Assembly (NCBI RefSeq): GCF_009363075.1
Contig: NZ_CP045293.1
Location: 4,737,501-4,801,500 of the forward strand
Origin: Paenibacillus guangzhouensis
GTDB taxonomy: Bacteria; Bacillota; Bacilli; Paenibacillales; Paenibacillaceae
Length of the DNA stretch: 64,000 nt
Direction of reading: 5' to 3'
Numbering within the stretch: position 1 is the first letter of the stretch; every line of letters begins with the position of its first letter. Below the pieces are notes generated by a model. That model made no database searches and was not told where the DNA came from. It saw nothing but the letters and a program-made list of their open reading frames with translations. Made by a program: the position numbers and the translations under genes. Shown here piece after piece: positions 46,066 through 54,146 of this stretch.

Positions 46066-46733
46066 TTCTTGTTGTAGGTATTGAGCCGATACCCTTCCCC
46101 GTATAGATTCTGAATCATGATGCCTTCGTTGTCTTTAATCTTGGCTCGTATTTTTTTGATATGCACATTCACGATATTCGGATTTCGGTCCTCCAGCTGC
46201 CATAGGTAATCCAGGAATTGGTCTTTCGTTAAGATCCGATCTCGATTGTCATAGAGGTAGAAGAAGATTTTCCGTTCAATCGCGGTAAAATCAACCTCGT
46301 GCTGCAAGCTCGTCAGGAAAACTCTACGACGCTCGGCATCAATGTAGACGTGGTTGATTTGTGTGAATGTGCCGTAATGCTGCTCCAGCATCTTCTTCAT
46401 GCGCAGCAGCAGCTCTCGCGGATCATAGGGCTTGACCATATAGTCCTCCCCGATCGTTAACCCTTGCAGCTTGCTCTCCATATCACTTCGCGCCGATAAG
46501 AAAATAATCGGAATCTGCAAGCCGAGTTGTTTGATCCGCTTCGAGAGCTGGTAACCGTCCTCCCCTGGCAGCATCACGTCCATAATGACCATGTCCATCT
46601 CGCGAATGACCTGAATCACGCCGCTTCCATTCGTTTTCCAACATACGTTGTAGCCCTCGCGCTGCAATATTTTTTGCAGGATATCCCCAATGACCACATC
46701 GTCTTCCACCATTAATATGTTATAACCTCTCAT
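46056..46733 (-). CDS. OmpR/PhoB-type response regulator
   Basis: A 225-residue regulator: receiver with acidic pair in ILMVEDDVVIG, phospho-acceptor Asp in MVIMDVMLPGEDGY and the Lys in YMVKPYDPRE, followed by a winged helix (FTAIERKIFFYLYDNRDRIL, VNVHIKKIRAKI). It starts 4 nt after the hydrolase stop and overlaps the kinase start, so the four genes are tightly coupled. Confidence 0.93.
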   Translation of the reverse strand: MRGYNILMVEDDVVIGDILQKILQREGYNVCWKTNGSGVIQVIREMDMVIMDVMLPGEDGYQLSKRIKQLGLQIPIIFLSARSDMESKLQGLTIGEDYMVKPYDPRELLLRMKKMLEQHYGTFTQINHVYIDAERRRVFLTSLQHEVDFTAIERKIFFYLYDNRDRILTKDQFLDYLWQLEDRNPNIVNVHIKKIRAKIKDNEGIMIQNLYGEGYRLNTYNKKCN

Positions 46734-46737
46734 GGCT

Positions 46738-47724
46738 TCAACCTTTCTGCTTCACTTGCTCCATAAACACCATCGCCAGCTGATAGATCTCATCCGGGAC
46801 ATAGAGGTAAATGCTGTGCGTCCCGCGCAGCGTCTTGACCTCCGATAAATGCAGCTTTGCTGCAAACGCATGATAGTCTTTTTGATTCTGAATCGTATAG
46901 ATCGAATCTTTGTATTGATCCGCGATCGCGTCCAAGAATAGGATCGGCGTGTCTGCTGGATAAGGCAAGTTTAACGACTTCATACTATTATTGTAGCTCT
47001 GCAGCAGCTCCCGCTCCATATCCCGGTTGAAAAATTGCCGGTACGATATCGCCTTGTACCTCTCCTTCTCCTGCTCCGTCAGAAAAGATTGGCGAAGGAC
47101 CTCCGGATTATACACCATCGAAGGCGCAAAGCGATGAAACCCTAACGCCGTTAATAGGTTCGTTCCCCGAACCATGACCGAGTCTATGAACCCGAGCGGG
47201 TGAGCGACATACTGCTGTGGCAGGCCAATATCTAGCGCGATGATGCCTTTGACCTCCGCCGGGTACTTCTGCGCCCAATAAATCGCCTCAATGCCGGAAA
47301 TCGAATGCGGTACCAAAATATACGGCGGTTTATTCCCGGTCTGCATGAGGGCCTCTCTCGTCTGCTCCAGGATCTTATCGATATCCCGGTCATCGCCTGA
47401 CACATCGCTGTAGCCATACCCGGCCCGCTCCACGACGGCAATCTTGTTCTCCTGTGAAAACTTGCGATACATCCCCCTCAGTTCATACATCGGCGCTGCA
47501 ATCCCCGAACCCGGCATGAATACGTACGTATCCTGACCGTTCCCCTCTTGATAGACGTGGATGTCCTGTCCGTCCACTTGAGCCAGTGAGCCCTCCTCCT
47601 TCAAAAGTGCCGATTCCCTGCTAAGCTGAACCTGGTTGTTAATAAAAGCAGCGATGGTTGCAAGTAGTATCACGGCTAGTAATGTAATGCTGGCTTTCTT
47701 TAATACATTAAGTAATTTCTGCAT
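46738..47724 (-). CDS. Membrane-anchored alpha/beta hydrolase
   Basis: A 328-residue protein with one N-terminal membrane helix (ITLLAVILLATIAAFINNQV) and an alpha/beta-hydrolase fold. The nucleophile elbow is PHSISG, the acid candidate lies in LFLDAIADQ, and the catalytic His in LRGTHSIY. GGAAGGGAG precedes the ATG. It heads an operon with a two-component system and an acetyltransferase, which suggests an envelope or drug-stress role; the substrate is unknown. Confidence 0.87.
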   Translation of the reverse strand: MQKLLNVLKKASITLLAVILLATIAAFINNQVQLSRESALLKEEGSLAQVDGQDIHVYQEGNGQDTYVFMPGSGIAAPMYELRGMYRKFSQENKIAVVERAGYGYSDVSGDDRDIDKILEQTREALMQTGNKPPYILVPHSISGIEAIYWAQKYPAEVKGIIALDIGLPQQYVAHPLGFIDSVMVRGTNLLTALGFHRFAPSMVYNPEVLRQSFLTEQEKERYKAISYRQFFNRDMERELLQSYNNSMKSLNLPYPADTPILFLDAIADQYKDSIYTIQNQKDYHAFAAKLHLSEVKTLRGTHSIYLYVPDEIYQLAMVFMEQVKQKG

Positions 47725-47873
47725 CGTCTCGATCTCCCTTCCACTTCATGCTTATAGGATACGATCGAATAATAAATTTCTAGTGAATGCTGCATAGAAA
47801 CCAACCGTCACGCTCTGGGCGAAATAACATATGTATATGGGGGAAAGGAAAATTGGGAAGGGGCTGAAGACAT

Positions 47874-48353
47874 ATGTACGAATTGACATTGGAGACCGCT
47901 AAGGGGCTAATTGAGGCCGCGGAACGAAAAGCCAGGTCCATGGGGCTGAACTGTGACATCGCCATCGTCGATGCAGGCGGGAATCTCGTCGCATTCCATC
48001 GCATGGATCGGGCGCGGATCGCCGGAATCCGGATCTCGCAGGATAAAGCCTGGACGAGCGCCGCGATGCAGATGCCAACCGAGAATCTGGCGAAAGGAGC
48101 GCAGCCGGGAGGTCCGATGTTCGGCATCAATACGACGAACGACGGCAGGCTCGTTATTCTGCCAGGAGGCATTCCGCTTGTGCGCTCAGAACGTGTCGTC
48201 GGAGCGATCGGCGTAAGTGGAGGAACGAGCGCGCAGGATGCCGAAGTGGCTGCCGCGGCCGTTCAGGCATTCGAGAGCATGAGAGAGGACGATGTCGTCG
48301 CGACCGGGCGCATCGGATCTGCGCAAGTGCGCGGATTTTCTGCCAGAGACTGA
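47874..48353 (+). CDS. HbpS/GlcG-like protein
   Basis: A 159-residue protein of the GlcG/HbpS/PduO-C fold: YELTLETAKGLIEAAERKA, IAIVDAGGNLVAFHRMDRAR and VGAIGVSGGTSAQDAEVA. Members bind heme, cobalamin or are of unknown role near two-component or glycolate genes. It is alone on the plus strand between divergent operons and closed by a terminator. The upstream ribosome site is weak (GAAGGGGCTGAAG). Confidence 0.85.
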   Translation: MYELTLETAKGLIEAAERKARSMGLNCDIAIVDAGGNLVAFHRMDRARIAGIRISQDKAWTSAAMQMPTENLAKGAQPGGPMFGINTTNDGRLVILPGGIPLVRSERVVGAIGVSGGTSAQDAEVAAAAVQAFESMREDDVVATGRIGSAQVRGFSARD

Positions 48354-48373
48354 TTCTCGTGCCCTCCGGAAGA

Positions 48374-48404
48374 AAACAGGAGCTGCCATTAGCAGCTCCT
48401 GTTT
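48374..48404 (+). terminator. Intrinsic terminator after the HbpS/GlcG-like gene
   Basis: AAACAGGAGCTGC/GCAGCTCCTGTTT type hairpin with a 5-nt loop, then CGTCTTAT. Confidence 0.75.
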
Positions 48405-48597
48405 CGTCTTATACATTTTTAATACGATTAACATCCTGAGTTGCGGAGTGCAACATGAATGCCGTAGGCTCGGCGAAAGTCCTTCGCTTGCAGGAAGCAT
48501 ACCAGGCAAATTCAAATGATCCACAAAAAAAGCCGCGATCAGCAAATTTGCTGCGCAACTTTTTTACATAGAATCATAGAAGCGTTATCCCAAATTT

Positions 48598-48876
48598 TTA
48601 TTTTAAATATACATCAGCATAATCTTCATGACGGTCAAATTGACTTCTGGCGAAAGGACATAATGGCATAATCTTAATCCCTTTCATTCGGGCAAACTCG
48701 ACTAATCGCTTCACTAACGCCTGTCCTACACCTTGACCGCGTAGACTATCGGTAACAATAGTGTGATCTACTATAATGGTATGATTTCCACTGTGAATAT
48801 AATGTATTTCAGCTTCCCTCCAATTCTCTTCTCCCACATAAAAGCTGTTCACATCTTCTTTTATTTCAAGCATCAT
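48598..48876 (-). CDS. Small GNAT acetyltransferase, YjdJ type
   Basis: A 92-residue protein of the short GCN5-like (Gcn5-related YjdJ) group: IIVDHTIVTDSLRGQGVGQAL with the RGQGVGQ acetyl-CoA loop, and MPLCPFARSQFDRHEDYADV, whose Cys-Pro-Phe segment is typical. Start at 48876 follows GGGGGGAATATG; an ATG at 48888 lies inside the ribosome-site run. It is the first gene of a more AT-rich stretch. Role unknown. Confidence 0.85.
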   Translation of the reverse strand: MMLEIKEDVNSFYVGEENWREAEIHYIHSGNHTIIVDHTIVTDSLRGQGVGQALVKRLVEFARMKGIKIMPLCPFARSQFDRHEDYADVYLK

Positions 48877-48932
48877 ATTCCCCCCCATTTATATGCTTGC
48901 CCCTAAGTTAGATAATAATTTATGTAGTTAAG

Positions 48933-49169
48933 TTATTGCGGACGTTCAATAGAAAAGACTCTTCCAAGAGTGGAATAGAAGCTGCCTGCTAAACGGCTAA
49001 CCGGGTTTCGTGCCCCCGTCTTATACAGAGTTGCCGCTACCAAAGCCTCCGGAAGAACCCTGCCACCCTTTGCCAGGCTGAATAAATATTGACCTATTTC
49101 AAAGCTTAGTTTAAGTGCAATAGGCAGGAGCTCTCCGGCAGCTTGTTCGCGTAATGATTCTCTGCTCAA
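48933..49169 (-). CDS. Hypothetical protein, possibly a remnant (78 aa)
   Basis: A 78-residue frame starting at TTG 49169, with no good ribosome site. It continues upstream, without any stop, to the TAG that ends the GAPDH gene, in the same frame, adding 15 codons (YVADYVAFKETTVV). The helix-forming pattern (ALKLSFEIGQYLFSL) and codon use look coding. It could be a short gene, a decayed C-terminal extension, or the tail of a lost gene. I do not recognise it. Confidence 0.4.
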   Translation of the reverse strand: MSRESLREQAAGELLPIALKLSFEIGQYLFSLAKGGRVLPEALVAATLYKTGARNPVSRLAGSFYSTLGRVFSIERPQ

Positions 49170-49211
49170 TACAACGGTAGTTTCCTTAAAGGCAACATAA
49201 TCTGCAACATA

Positions 49212-50210
49212 CTATTTTGTAACAAGAAAAGCAGCAACTTCAGCTAGCCGAGATGCGTAACCCCACTCATTATCATACCAAGCGGCTACTGATAAAAGCT
49301 CGCCCTGCACTTGGGTCAATGGCAGATCAATAATGGATGAATGAGGATCCCCTACAATACGGGAAGAAGCCCATTCACCCTCCAATACATTTAGAACTCC
49401 CTGAAGTTCACCTTCATTAGCTGCAAGGCGGAACATGTCATTGATCTCTTGAACGGAGCATGATTTCTCTGTTATCAGATTAAGCTCCGCAATGCTGCCT
49501 GTGCGAGTCGGGATTCGGTATGCTTTTCCAGTAATTTGGAGATCACTCCAAATAAACTTGAGAGCCTTAGCTGCTCCCGAGGATGATGGGATGATATTTT
49601 CTGCTGCTGCCCAAGAATCCCGCCGGTCCTTCATCGGCTGATCTGTTAAGGATTGTGTATTGGTATAAGAATGAACCGTTGAAAACAGGCCATACTTAAT
49701 CCCGTAATTTTCCTTAACTAATTTCACTACGGGTGCCAGCGCATTGGTTGTACAGCTGGCCATACTGATAATTTTATGCTTCTCCGGATCGAAGCTGCTG
49801 AGATTAATTCCTTTAAGCAAAACGGCGTCGCAGTCTTCGAGACTTTTACTTGGCCCGCTGACAAGCACACGCTTGGCACCGCGATCCAAGTGCAATTGTG
49901 CAACCGGTCTGGTTACAGCACGTCCCGTACAGTCAATCACCAACTCAACACCCAATTCTCCCCAATTAGGAACTTCATTGGACGAATTCATATACCGGAT
50001 TTCACGGCCGCCAATGATGATAGCTCCCTCTCGACTGAGGACCTCTTCATGCCAACGTTTATAATTTGTATCAACCTCAAAAAGCGCTGCTAGTATAGAT
50101 TCATCTTTTATATCAGAGATAGAGTAAGGTATAAAGAGCTTCTCTTGAAGTGCTACTCTAAGTAATTGCCGGCCGATTCGACCAAATCCAAATATTGCGA
50201 TTTTACTCAT
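49212..50210 (-). CDS. Glyceraldehyde-3-phosphate dehydrogenase-like protein (paralogue)
   Basis: A 332-residue enzyme of full GAPDH length: Rossmann start IAIFGFGRIGRQLLRVAL, catalytic Cys in ISMASCTTNALAPVV (about residue 153), and WYDNEWGYASRLAEV near the end. It is clearly diverged from the glycolytic form (FGFGRIGR for NGFGRIGR; RDSWAAAENIIPSSSGAA). It is not next to other glycolysis genes but among detoxification genes, so a stress-linked or alternate aldehyde role is possible. The stop is an amber codon followed by a further open frame. Confidence 0.88.
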   Translation of the reverse strand: MSKIAIFGFGRIGRQLLRVALQEKLFIPYSISDIKDESILAALFEVDTNYKRWHEEVLSREGAIIIGGREIRYMNSSNEVPNWGELGVELVIDCTGRAVTRPVAQLHLDRGAKRVLVSGPSKSLEDCDAVLLKGINLSSFDPEKHKIISMASCTTNALAPVVKLVKENYGIKYGLFSTVHSYTNTQSLTDQPMKDRRDSWAAAENIIPSSSGAAKALKFIWSDLQITGKAYRIPTRTGSIAELNLITEKSCSVQEINDMFRLAANEGELQGVLNVLEGEWASSRIVGDPHSSIIDLPLTQVQGELLSVAAWYDNEWGYASRLAEVAAFLVTK

Positions 50211-50251
50211 GATACCCTCCCGTTAGATCTTGTCTTTACTCATTGCTTGAT

Positions 50252-51199
50252 TTACTCCAATTCCTGCACTTGAATAGGCGTAAGGTTTTTTTCAATTTCA
50301 GCACGGCTGGCTTCAAGCCACGATGGCAGCATTAATGCCTCGCCCAGATGCTCTTCAGGTTCATCATTTGCGAAACCTGGCGGGTCTGTCGCAATTTCAA
50401 ACAAAATGCCGCCTTGTTCACGAAAATAGATAGCATGGAAATACTGTCGGTCAATAATTGGTGTAGGATGAAAACCACTTTTTTCGACATGGCTCCTCCA
50501 TGCATCATGGTCTTCAAAATCCTTGGCTCGCCACGCGATATGGTGAACGGTGCCTGAACCGGGGATCCCGCGCTCCATTGGCTCGGCATTCACGTCAATA
50601 AGGTTGCCGATATCCCCTTCTGCTTTATATCGAATAAAGCCGCTATCCTGCCCGACTTTTTCAAGACCCAATACGTCCTCAAGAACCTGCATGGTCTTTG
50701 CGGATGCAGTGCTGTACAGCACTGCGCCACCAAATCCTTTGATAGCCTTATCCGTCGGAATACCTCCGAATGACCACGTATTAGGAGCTCCGTCTGCCCG
50801 TTCAACAATCTCTAACTGAAGACCATCAAGATCTGAAAATTCGATATAGTTTTCGGAAAAACGGGTGCTTTCTGTGAAGGAAATATCGAACGCAGCAAGG
50901 CGTGCTTTCCAAAAACCAAGTGCGCCTATTGGTACAGCGTATGTTGTTGTACCTACTTGTCCTCCTCCTATGCGACCTTTATGAGAAAATTCGTGCGGGA
51001 AGAATGTAATAATAGTTCCAGGGCTGCCTTTTTCATTGCCGAAGTACAAATGATATACTTCAGGTGCGTCAAAGTTAATTGTTTTTTTAACAAGACGAAG
51101 ACCTAGGACTCCAGCATAAAAATCTACATTCTTCTGCGCATCCTTCACGAAACAAGTAATATGATGGATGCCCGCTGTTTTCTTTATGATATTACCCAT
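50252..51199 (-). CDS. Ring-cleaving dioxygenase / glyoxalase family, MhqO-like
   Basis: A 315-residue protein of two tandem vicinal-oxygen-chelate modules. Module 1 starts with GIHHITCFVKDAQKNVDFYA, module 2 with GSGTVHHIAWRAKDFEDHDA; metal ligands are the His in HHIT and HHIA and a Glu in GGILFEIATDPPGFA. This is the MhqO/LinE-type family that handles hydroquinones. Start at 51199 uses AAGGAG 10 nt upstream; the frame reaches 51283. It sits next to dps, consistent with an oxidant or quinone response. Confidence 0.87.
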   Translation of the reverse strand: MGNIIKKTAGIHHITCFVKDAQKNVDFYAGVLGLRLVKKTINFDAPEVYHLYFGNEKGSPGTIITFFPHEFSHKGRIGGGQVGTTTYAVPIGALGFWKARLAAFDISFTESTRFSENYIEFSDLDGLQLEIVERADGAPNTWSFGGIPTDKAIKGFGGAVLYSTASAKTMQVLEDVLGLEKVGQDSGFIRYKAEGDIGNLIDVNAEPMERGIPGSGTVHHIAWRAKDFEDHDAWRSHVEKSGFHPTPIIDRQYFHAIYFREQGGILFEIATDPPGFANDEPEEHLGEALMLPSWLEASRAEIEKNLTPIQVQELE

Positions 51200-51365
51200 C
51201 TTTCCCATACTCCTTCTGCTAGATTTTTCGATCATGCTAATCACTGAACATACTCCTGGTTCAAATGATAGAGAAAAGAGCAACAGCGAACAATTCCAAT
51301 ATTTCTATACTTACATAGCGAATTTACTATATCTTTGACCCGAATAACCCATTTGGTTCCAATAC

Positions 51366-51394
51366 AAAAAGCCGGGGATTTTCCCCGGCTTTTT
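51366..51394 (-). terminator. Intrinsic terminator after dps
   Basis: A perfect 13-bp stem AAAAAGCCGGGGA/TCCCCGGCTTTTT with a 3-nt loop, 35 nt after the dps stop. Confidence 0.88.
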
Positions 51395-51428
51395 GCGTTA
51401 ACATAGCAGATTAAAAAACGGATCTGGA

Positions 51429-51866
51429 TTACCCTAAGAATGATTTCAACATCCATACATGCTTTTCGAGCGAGTAATGAATGGCCAAAAGCATATCTCC
51501 GGTTGTCTCGTCATCCTCACGACTAGCGATACTCATACCTTCTTTAAGCTCATTAACCATAGTTCCAAAATCGGCTACAAGCGTGCGAACCATCTCCGTA
51601 GCGCTTTCATTGCCTACTGCATCTTTTACCGTTGCGGTTTCAAGAATTCCATGCAAAGTCGCTACAGGGCTGCCGCCTAATGCCAGTAGCCGCTCAGCAA
51701 GATTGTCCACATGAAGTGCAGCCTCCGTGTATAGTTCTTCAAACTTTAAATGTAAAGTGAAGAACTGTTGACCTTTGACATACCAATGATAGTTATGGAG
51801 TTTGGTGAACAGAAGACTCCAGTTCGCTATCTGAGTGTTTAACACTATCATAAGTTTTTCAGACAT
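51429..51866 (-). CDS. dps: Dps-family DNA-binding ferritin-like protein
   Basis: A 145-residue four-helix protein with the Dps ferroxidase residues: KLHNYHWYVKG (His) and FEELYTEAALHVDNLAERLL (Asp, Glu). It oxidises and stores iron and protects DNA from peroxide; some members are called general stress protein 20U/MrgA. A palindrome lies between promoter region and start. A strong terminator isolates it from the MhqO-like gene downstream. Confidence 0.93.
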   Translation of the reverse strand: MSEKLMIVLNTQIANWSLLFTKLHNYHWYVKGQQFFTLHLKFEELYTEAALHVDNLAERLLALGGSPVATLHGILETATVKDAVGNESATEMVRTLVADFGTMVNELKEGMSIASREDDETTGDMLLAIHYSLEKHVWMLKSFLG

Positions 51867-51882
51867 AAAAAAGCCCCTTTCT

Positions 51883-51898
51883 AATTTAGCACTAAATT
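51883..51898 (-). promoter_or_regulatory. Palindrome before dps
   Basis: AATTTAG-TG-CTAAATT, a 7-2-7 inverted repeat, about 17-32 nt upstream of the dps start on the minus strand. It could be an operator or a leader hairpin. It does not match the PerR box well. Confidence 0.35.
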
Positions 51899-52105
51899 CC
51901 AGGACCCACTATAACACACCAACAACCCCCTGTATACGCGGATTTTCAATTATAAGAAAAAGCTATATGAGACATAGAAAGATCGATATTGATCGTGCGA
52001 ACCACCGTTTATACGATTGTATTACATATCTAGTTCTTGGAATTCATTATCTTTAGAACTCCTAGACTGGAACATGAATCTCACCAACGATAAAGGAGAG
52101 TTTGA

Positions 52106-52531
52106 ATGGGAGTACGTTTTTTAAAAATGGCAGTTATTTATATTATTCTCGGTATTGGCATTGGAATCTACATGGGTGCAACACTGAACTTTGCATTGTT
52201 TAGTGTTCATTCCCACACCAATCTTTTCGGATGGGCAACTTTGGCCCTTTGCGGATTTACTTATCTGCGTTTTCCAAAAGCCGCAGAGTCCCAACTAGCT
52301 AAATGGCACTTCTGGTTGCAGGGCACAGGCTTGCCAATCATGTTGATCTCGCTATCATTTATGGCAAACGGTTATGATCAGGAATGGTTACCGACTATAA
52401 AACGTATAGGTGAATCCGTTGCCGGAAGTGGAATTCTTGTTTTTGCTGTCAACGTATTTTTAAATGTTAAGGAAACCCATATAACTGTAAAAAAAGAAAC
52501 GTATGCTGAAAAAAAGGGGGGGAGCTTTTGA
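52106..52531 (+). CDS. COX1-like four-helix membrane protein
   Basis: A 141-residue membrane protein with four helices and the segment SVHSHTNLFGWATLALCG, like the His-rich helix of cbb3-type cytochrome oxidase subunit I. It is far too short to be a full oxidase; such stand-alone proteins are known but of unclear role, possibly heme-binding. AAAGGAGAG lies before the ATG. It overlaps the MFS gene (TTGA), so the two are made together. Confidence 0.75.
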   Translation: MGVRFLKMAVIYIILGIGIGIYMGATLNFALFSVHSHTNLFGWATLALCGFTYLRFPKAAESQLAKWHFWLQGTGLPIMLISLSFMANGYDQEWLPTIKRIGESVAGSGILVFAVNVFLNVKETHITVKKETYAEKKGGSF

Positions 52532-53742
52532 TTAACCCCGTAAAGCCAATTGCACCGCGTTATAATCTTACGACCCTTATTCTATTCTGGTGCTCATTAA
52601 TTGTCGTCTCTTCCCTATATTTAACGATCCCTCTGTTCACCATATTTGAGGACGTATTCCAGGTCTCATCTTCCCAAGCGACTTGGGCAGGAAGCGCCTT
52701 TTCCTTTGCTTTTGCCGGTGGAGGACTCCTGTTCGGGGGGCTTTCTGATCGCTATGGGCGAAAAAAAATGATGATCTCCGGGTTATGCTTACTCACGGCA
52801 TCAACCCCTTTTATAGGAACCGTTCATGAGTTTCAATGGCTTATTGTTCTAAGGGTTATACAGGGATTGGCAGCATCCATGTTTCCGTCTTCAGTGTTAG
52901 CCTACGCTATGGAGATGTTCCCAACGAATAAAAGGGTAACGATCATTGGGTTTATAAGCACCGCCTTTTTAATGGCCAGTATCGTGGGACAGATCTATAG
53001 CAGCACCGTTGTATTGGTACTAAGCTGGAAATATGTATTTACTATTCTTGGCATTGTTTATTTGGTTTCGCTTTTTTTGATTACAGTATGTATACCCACA
53101 GATATAATACAGAAGCCGGAGGGCAATTTTTTTTCTCCTTTAAAGCGCATTGGTGGTATTTTTAAGAAAAAAAGTTTGCCTATCTGTTACATCATTTCCT
53201 CAACTCTCTTTATTTCACTCGTCGGTTTCTTCTCCACGCTTGGAAGTTATCTAAGCAGCGCTCTCTTTGAACTGAGTCACCAGGAAATCCTATGGGTTCG
53301 TGCAGCCGGTATCATCGGTATGTTCATTTCTCCATTTGATGGAAGGCTCGTTACTAAGTTTGGTGTTAAAAATGTTCTATGGTGTGGTTTGATTATGGCC
53401 GGTATTGGTCTAGGTTTGATTGGCATTTGGGGGAACCTTACATTTTTAATCTTGACGAGTATTATTTTTACTGCTGGCATAGCTATGGCCCTTCCCGCCT
53501 TGTTATCATTAATAGGCACTTTAGCTGGAGAGTTAAGAGCTAGCGCTCTTTCTTTCCATATGTTTATGCTTTTCATTGGAGCTTCGCTTGGCCCTATCAT
53601 TTCCATTTATTTAATCGACACCCAAGGTCATAGGTTCACTTTCGAGGTGTTAGCCGGATTACTGCTGTTAAGTACGGTTGTCCCATTCTTTATTCGCTTA
53701 GAGGGGAAAGAAACCATTACCACTACCAATCAGCATAATTAA
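52528..53742 (+). CDS. MFS transporter
   Basis: A 404-residue transporter with twelve predicted helices and the loop 2-3 motif GGLSDRYGRKKMMISG. It starts at TTG 52528, overlapping the previous stop, after GGGGGGAGC. The DHA1-like pattern suggests export of a small compound or drug. The reading frame is clearly more AT-rich than the 17-22 kb genes. Confidence 0.88.
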   Translation: MINPVKPIAPRYNLTTLILFWCSLIVVSSLYLTIPLFTIFEDVFQVSSSQATWAGSAFSFAFAGGGLLFGGLSDRYGRKKMMISGLCLLTASTPFIGTVHEFQWLIVLRVIQGLAASMFPSSVLAYAMEMFPTNKRVTIIGFISTAFLMASIVGQIYSSTVVLVLSWKYVFTILGIVYLVSLFLITVCIPTDIIQKPEGNFFSPLKRIGGIFKKKSLPICYIISSTLFISLVGFFSTLGSYLSSALFELSHQEILWVRAAGIIGMFISPFDGRLVTKFGVKNVLWCGLIMAGIGLGLIGIWGNLTFLILTSIIFTAGIAMALPALLSLIGTLAGELRASALSFHMFMLFIGASLGPIISIYLIDTQGHRFTFEVLAGLLLLSTVVPFFIRLEGKETITTTNQHN

Positions 53743-53782
53743 AATAAGGTTAAGCATCATTAAGAGTCGAATGCAACAACGA

Positions 53783-53844
53783 AAATGCTCCCCTTACAGT
53801 AACAGGATTTCTTATTTTACCTGTCTACCGTAAGGGGAGCATTT
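53783..53844. terminator. Long bidirectional hairpin between the MFS and CDGSH genes
   Basis: AAATGCTCCCCTTACaGTA pairs with TACcGTAAGGGGAGCATTT, an 18-bp arm with one mismatch; an inner ACAGG/CCTGT stem fills part of the loop. It lies between convergent genes and probably ends both transcripts. Confidence 0.6.
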
Positions 53845-53927
53845 CACATACCTAGATCGCCTATACTTATGATTGAACAAGAACAGCCTCATATGGATCA
53901 AACCTTGATGGTTCTGCTTTCCTTCAA

Positions 53928-54122
53928 TCAAGCACGCGGTGCACTTTCAAATTTACCTTTGTGAGTCAAATCACAGAAAGGCTTTTGACTTGATAATCCA
54001 CACCGACAAAGAATAAAGCTCTCCTTTGTCTCGAAACGGTTACCGAGCGCATCAACCATTTCTACTTTACCTGTTATTCTTAACGGTCCATTATCATTGA
54101 CTTTAATTGTTACATCGGACAA
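53928..54122 (-). CDS. CDGSH-type iron-sulfur protein
   Basis: A 64-residue protein with the motif LCRCGLSSQKPFCDLTHKGK: C-x-C, S, P-x-C-D and His, the three-Cys one-His 2Fe-2S site of the CDGSH/mitoNEET family. The N-terminal part (ITIKV-like, here VTIKVNDNGPLRITGKVEMV) is the usual small beta fold. It probably carries an electron or cluster. It follows the amidohydrolase on the same strand. Confidence 0.9.
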   Translation of the reverse strand: MSDVTIKVNDNGPLRITGKVEMVDALGNRFETKESFILCRCGLSSQKPFCDLTHKGKFESAPRA

Positions 54123-54146
54123 GATAATCCACCTCTTTCATGATAT

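Noticed and set aside
52030-52060. Possible MhqR-type operator around GGAATTC before the COX1-like gene
   Set aside because: The match to the known inverted repeat is partial and several half-site bases are wrong.
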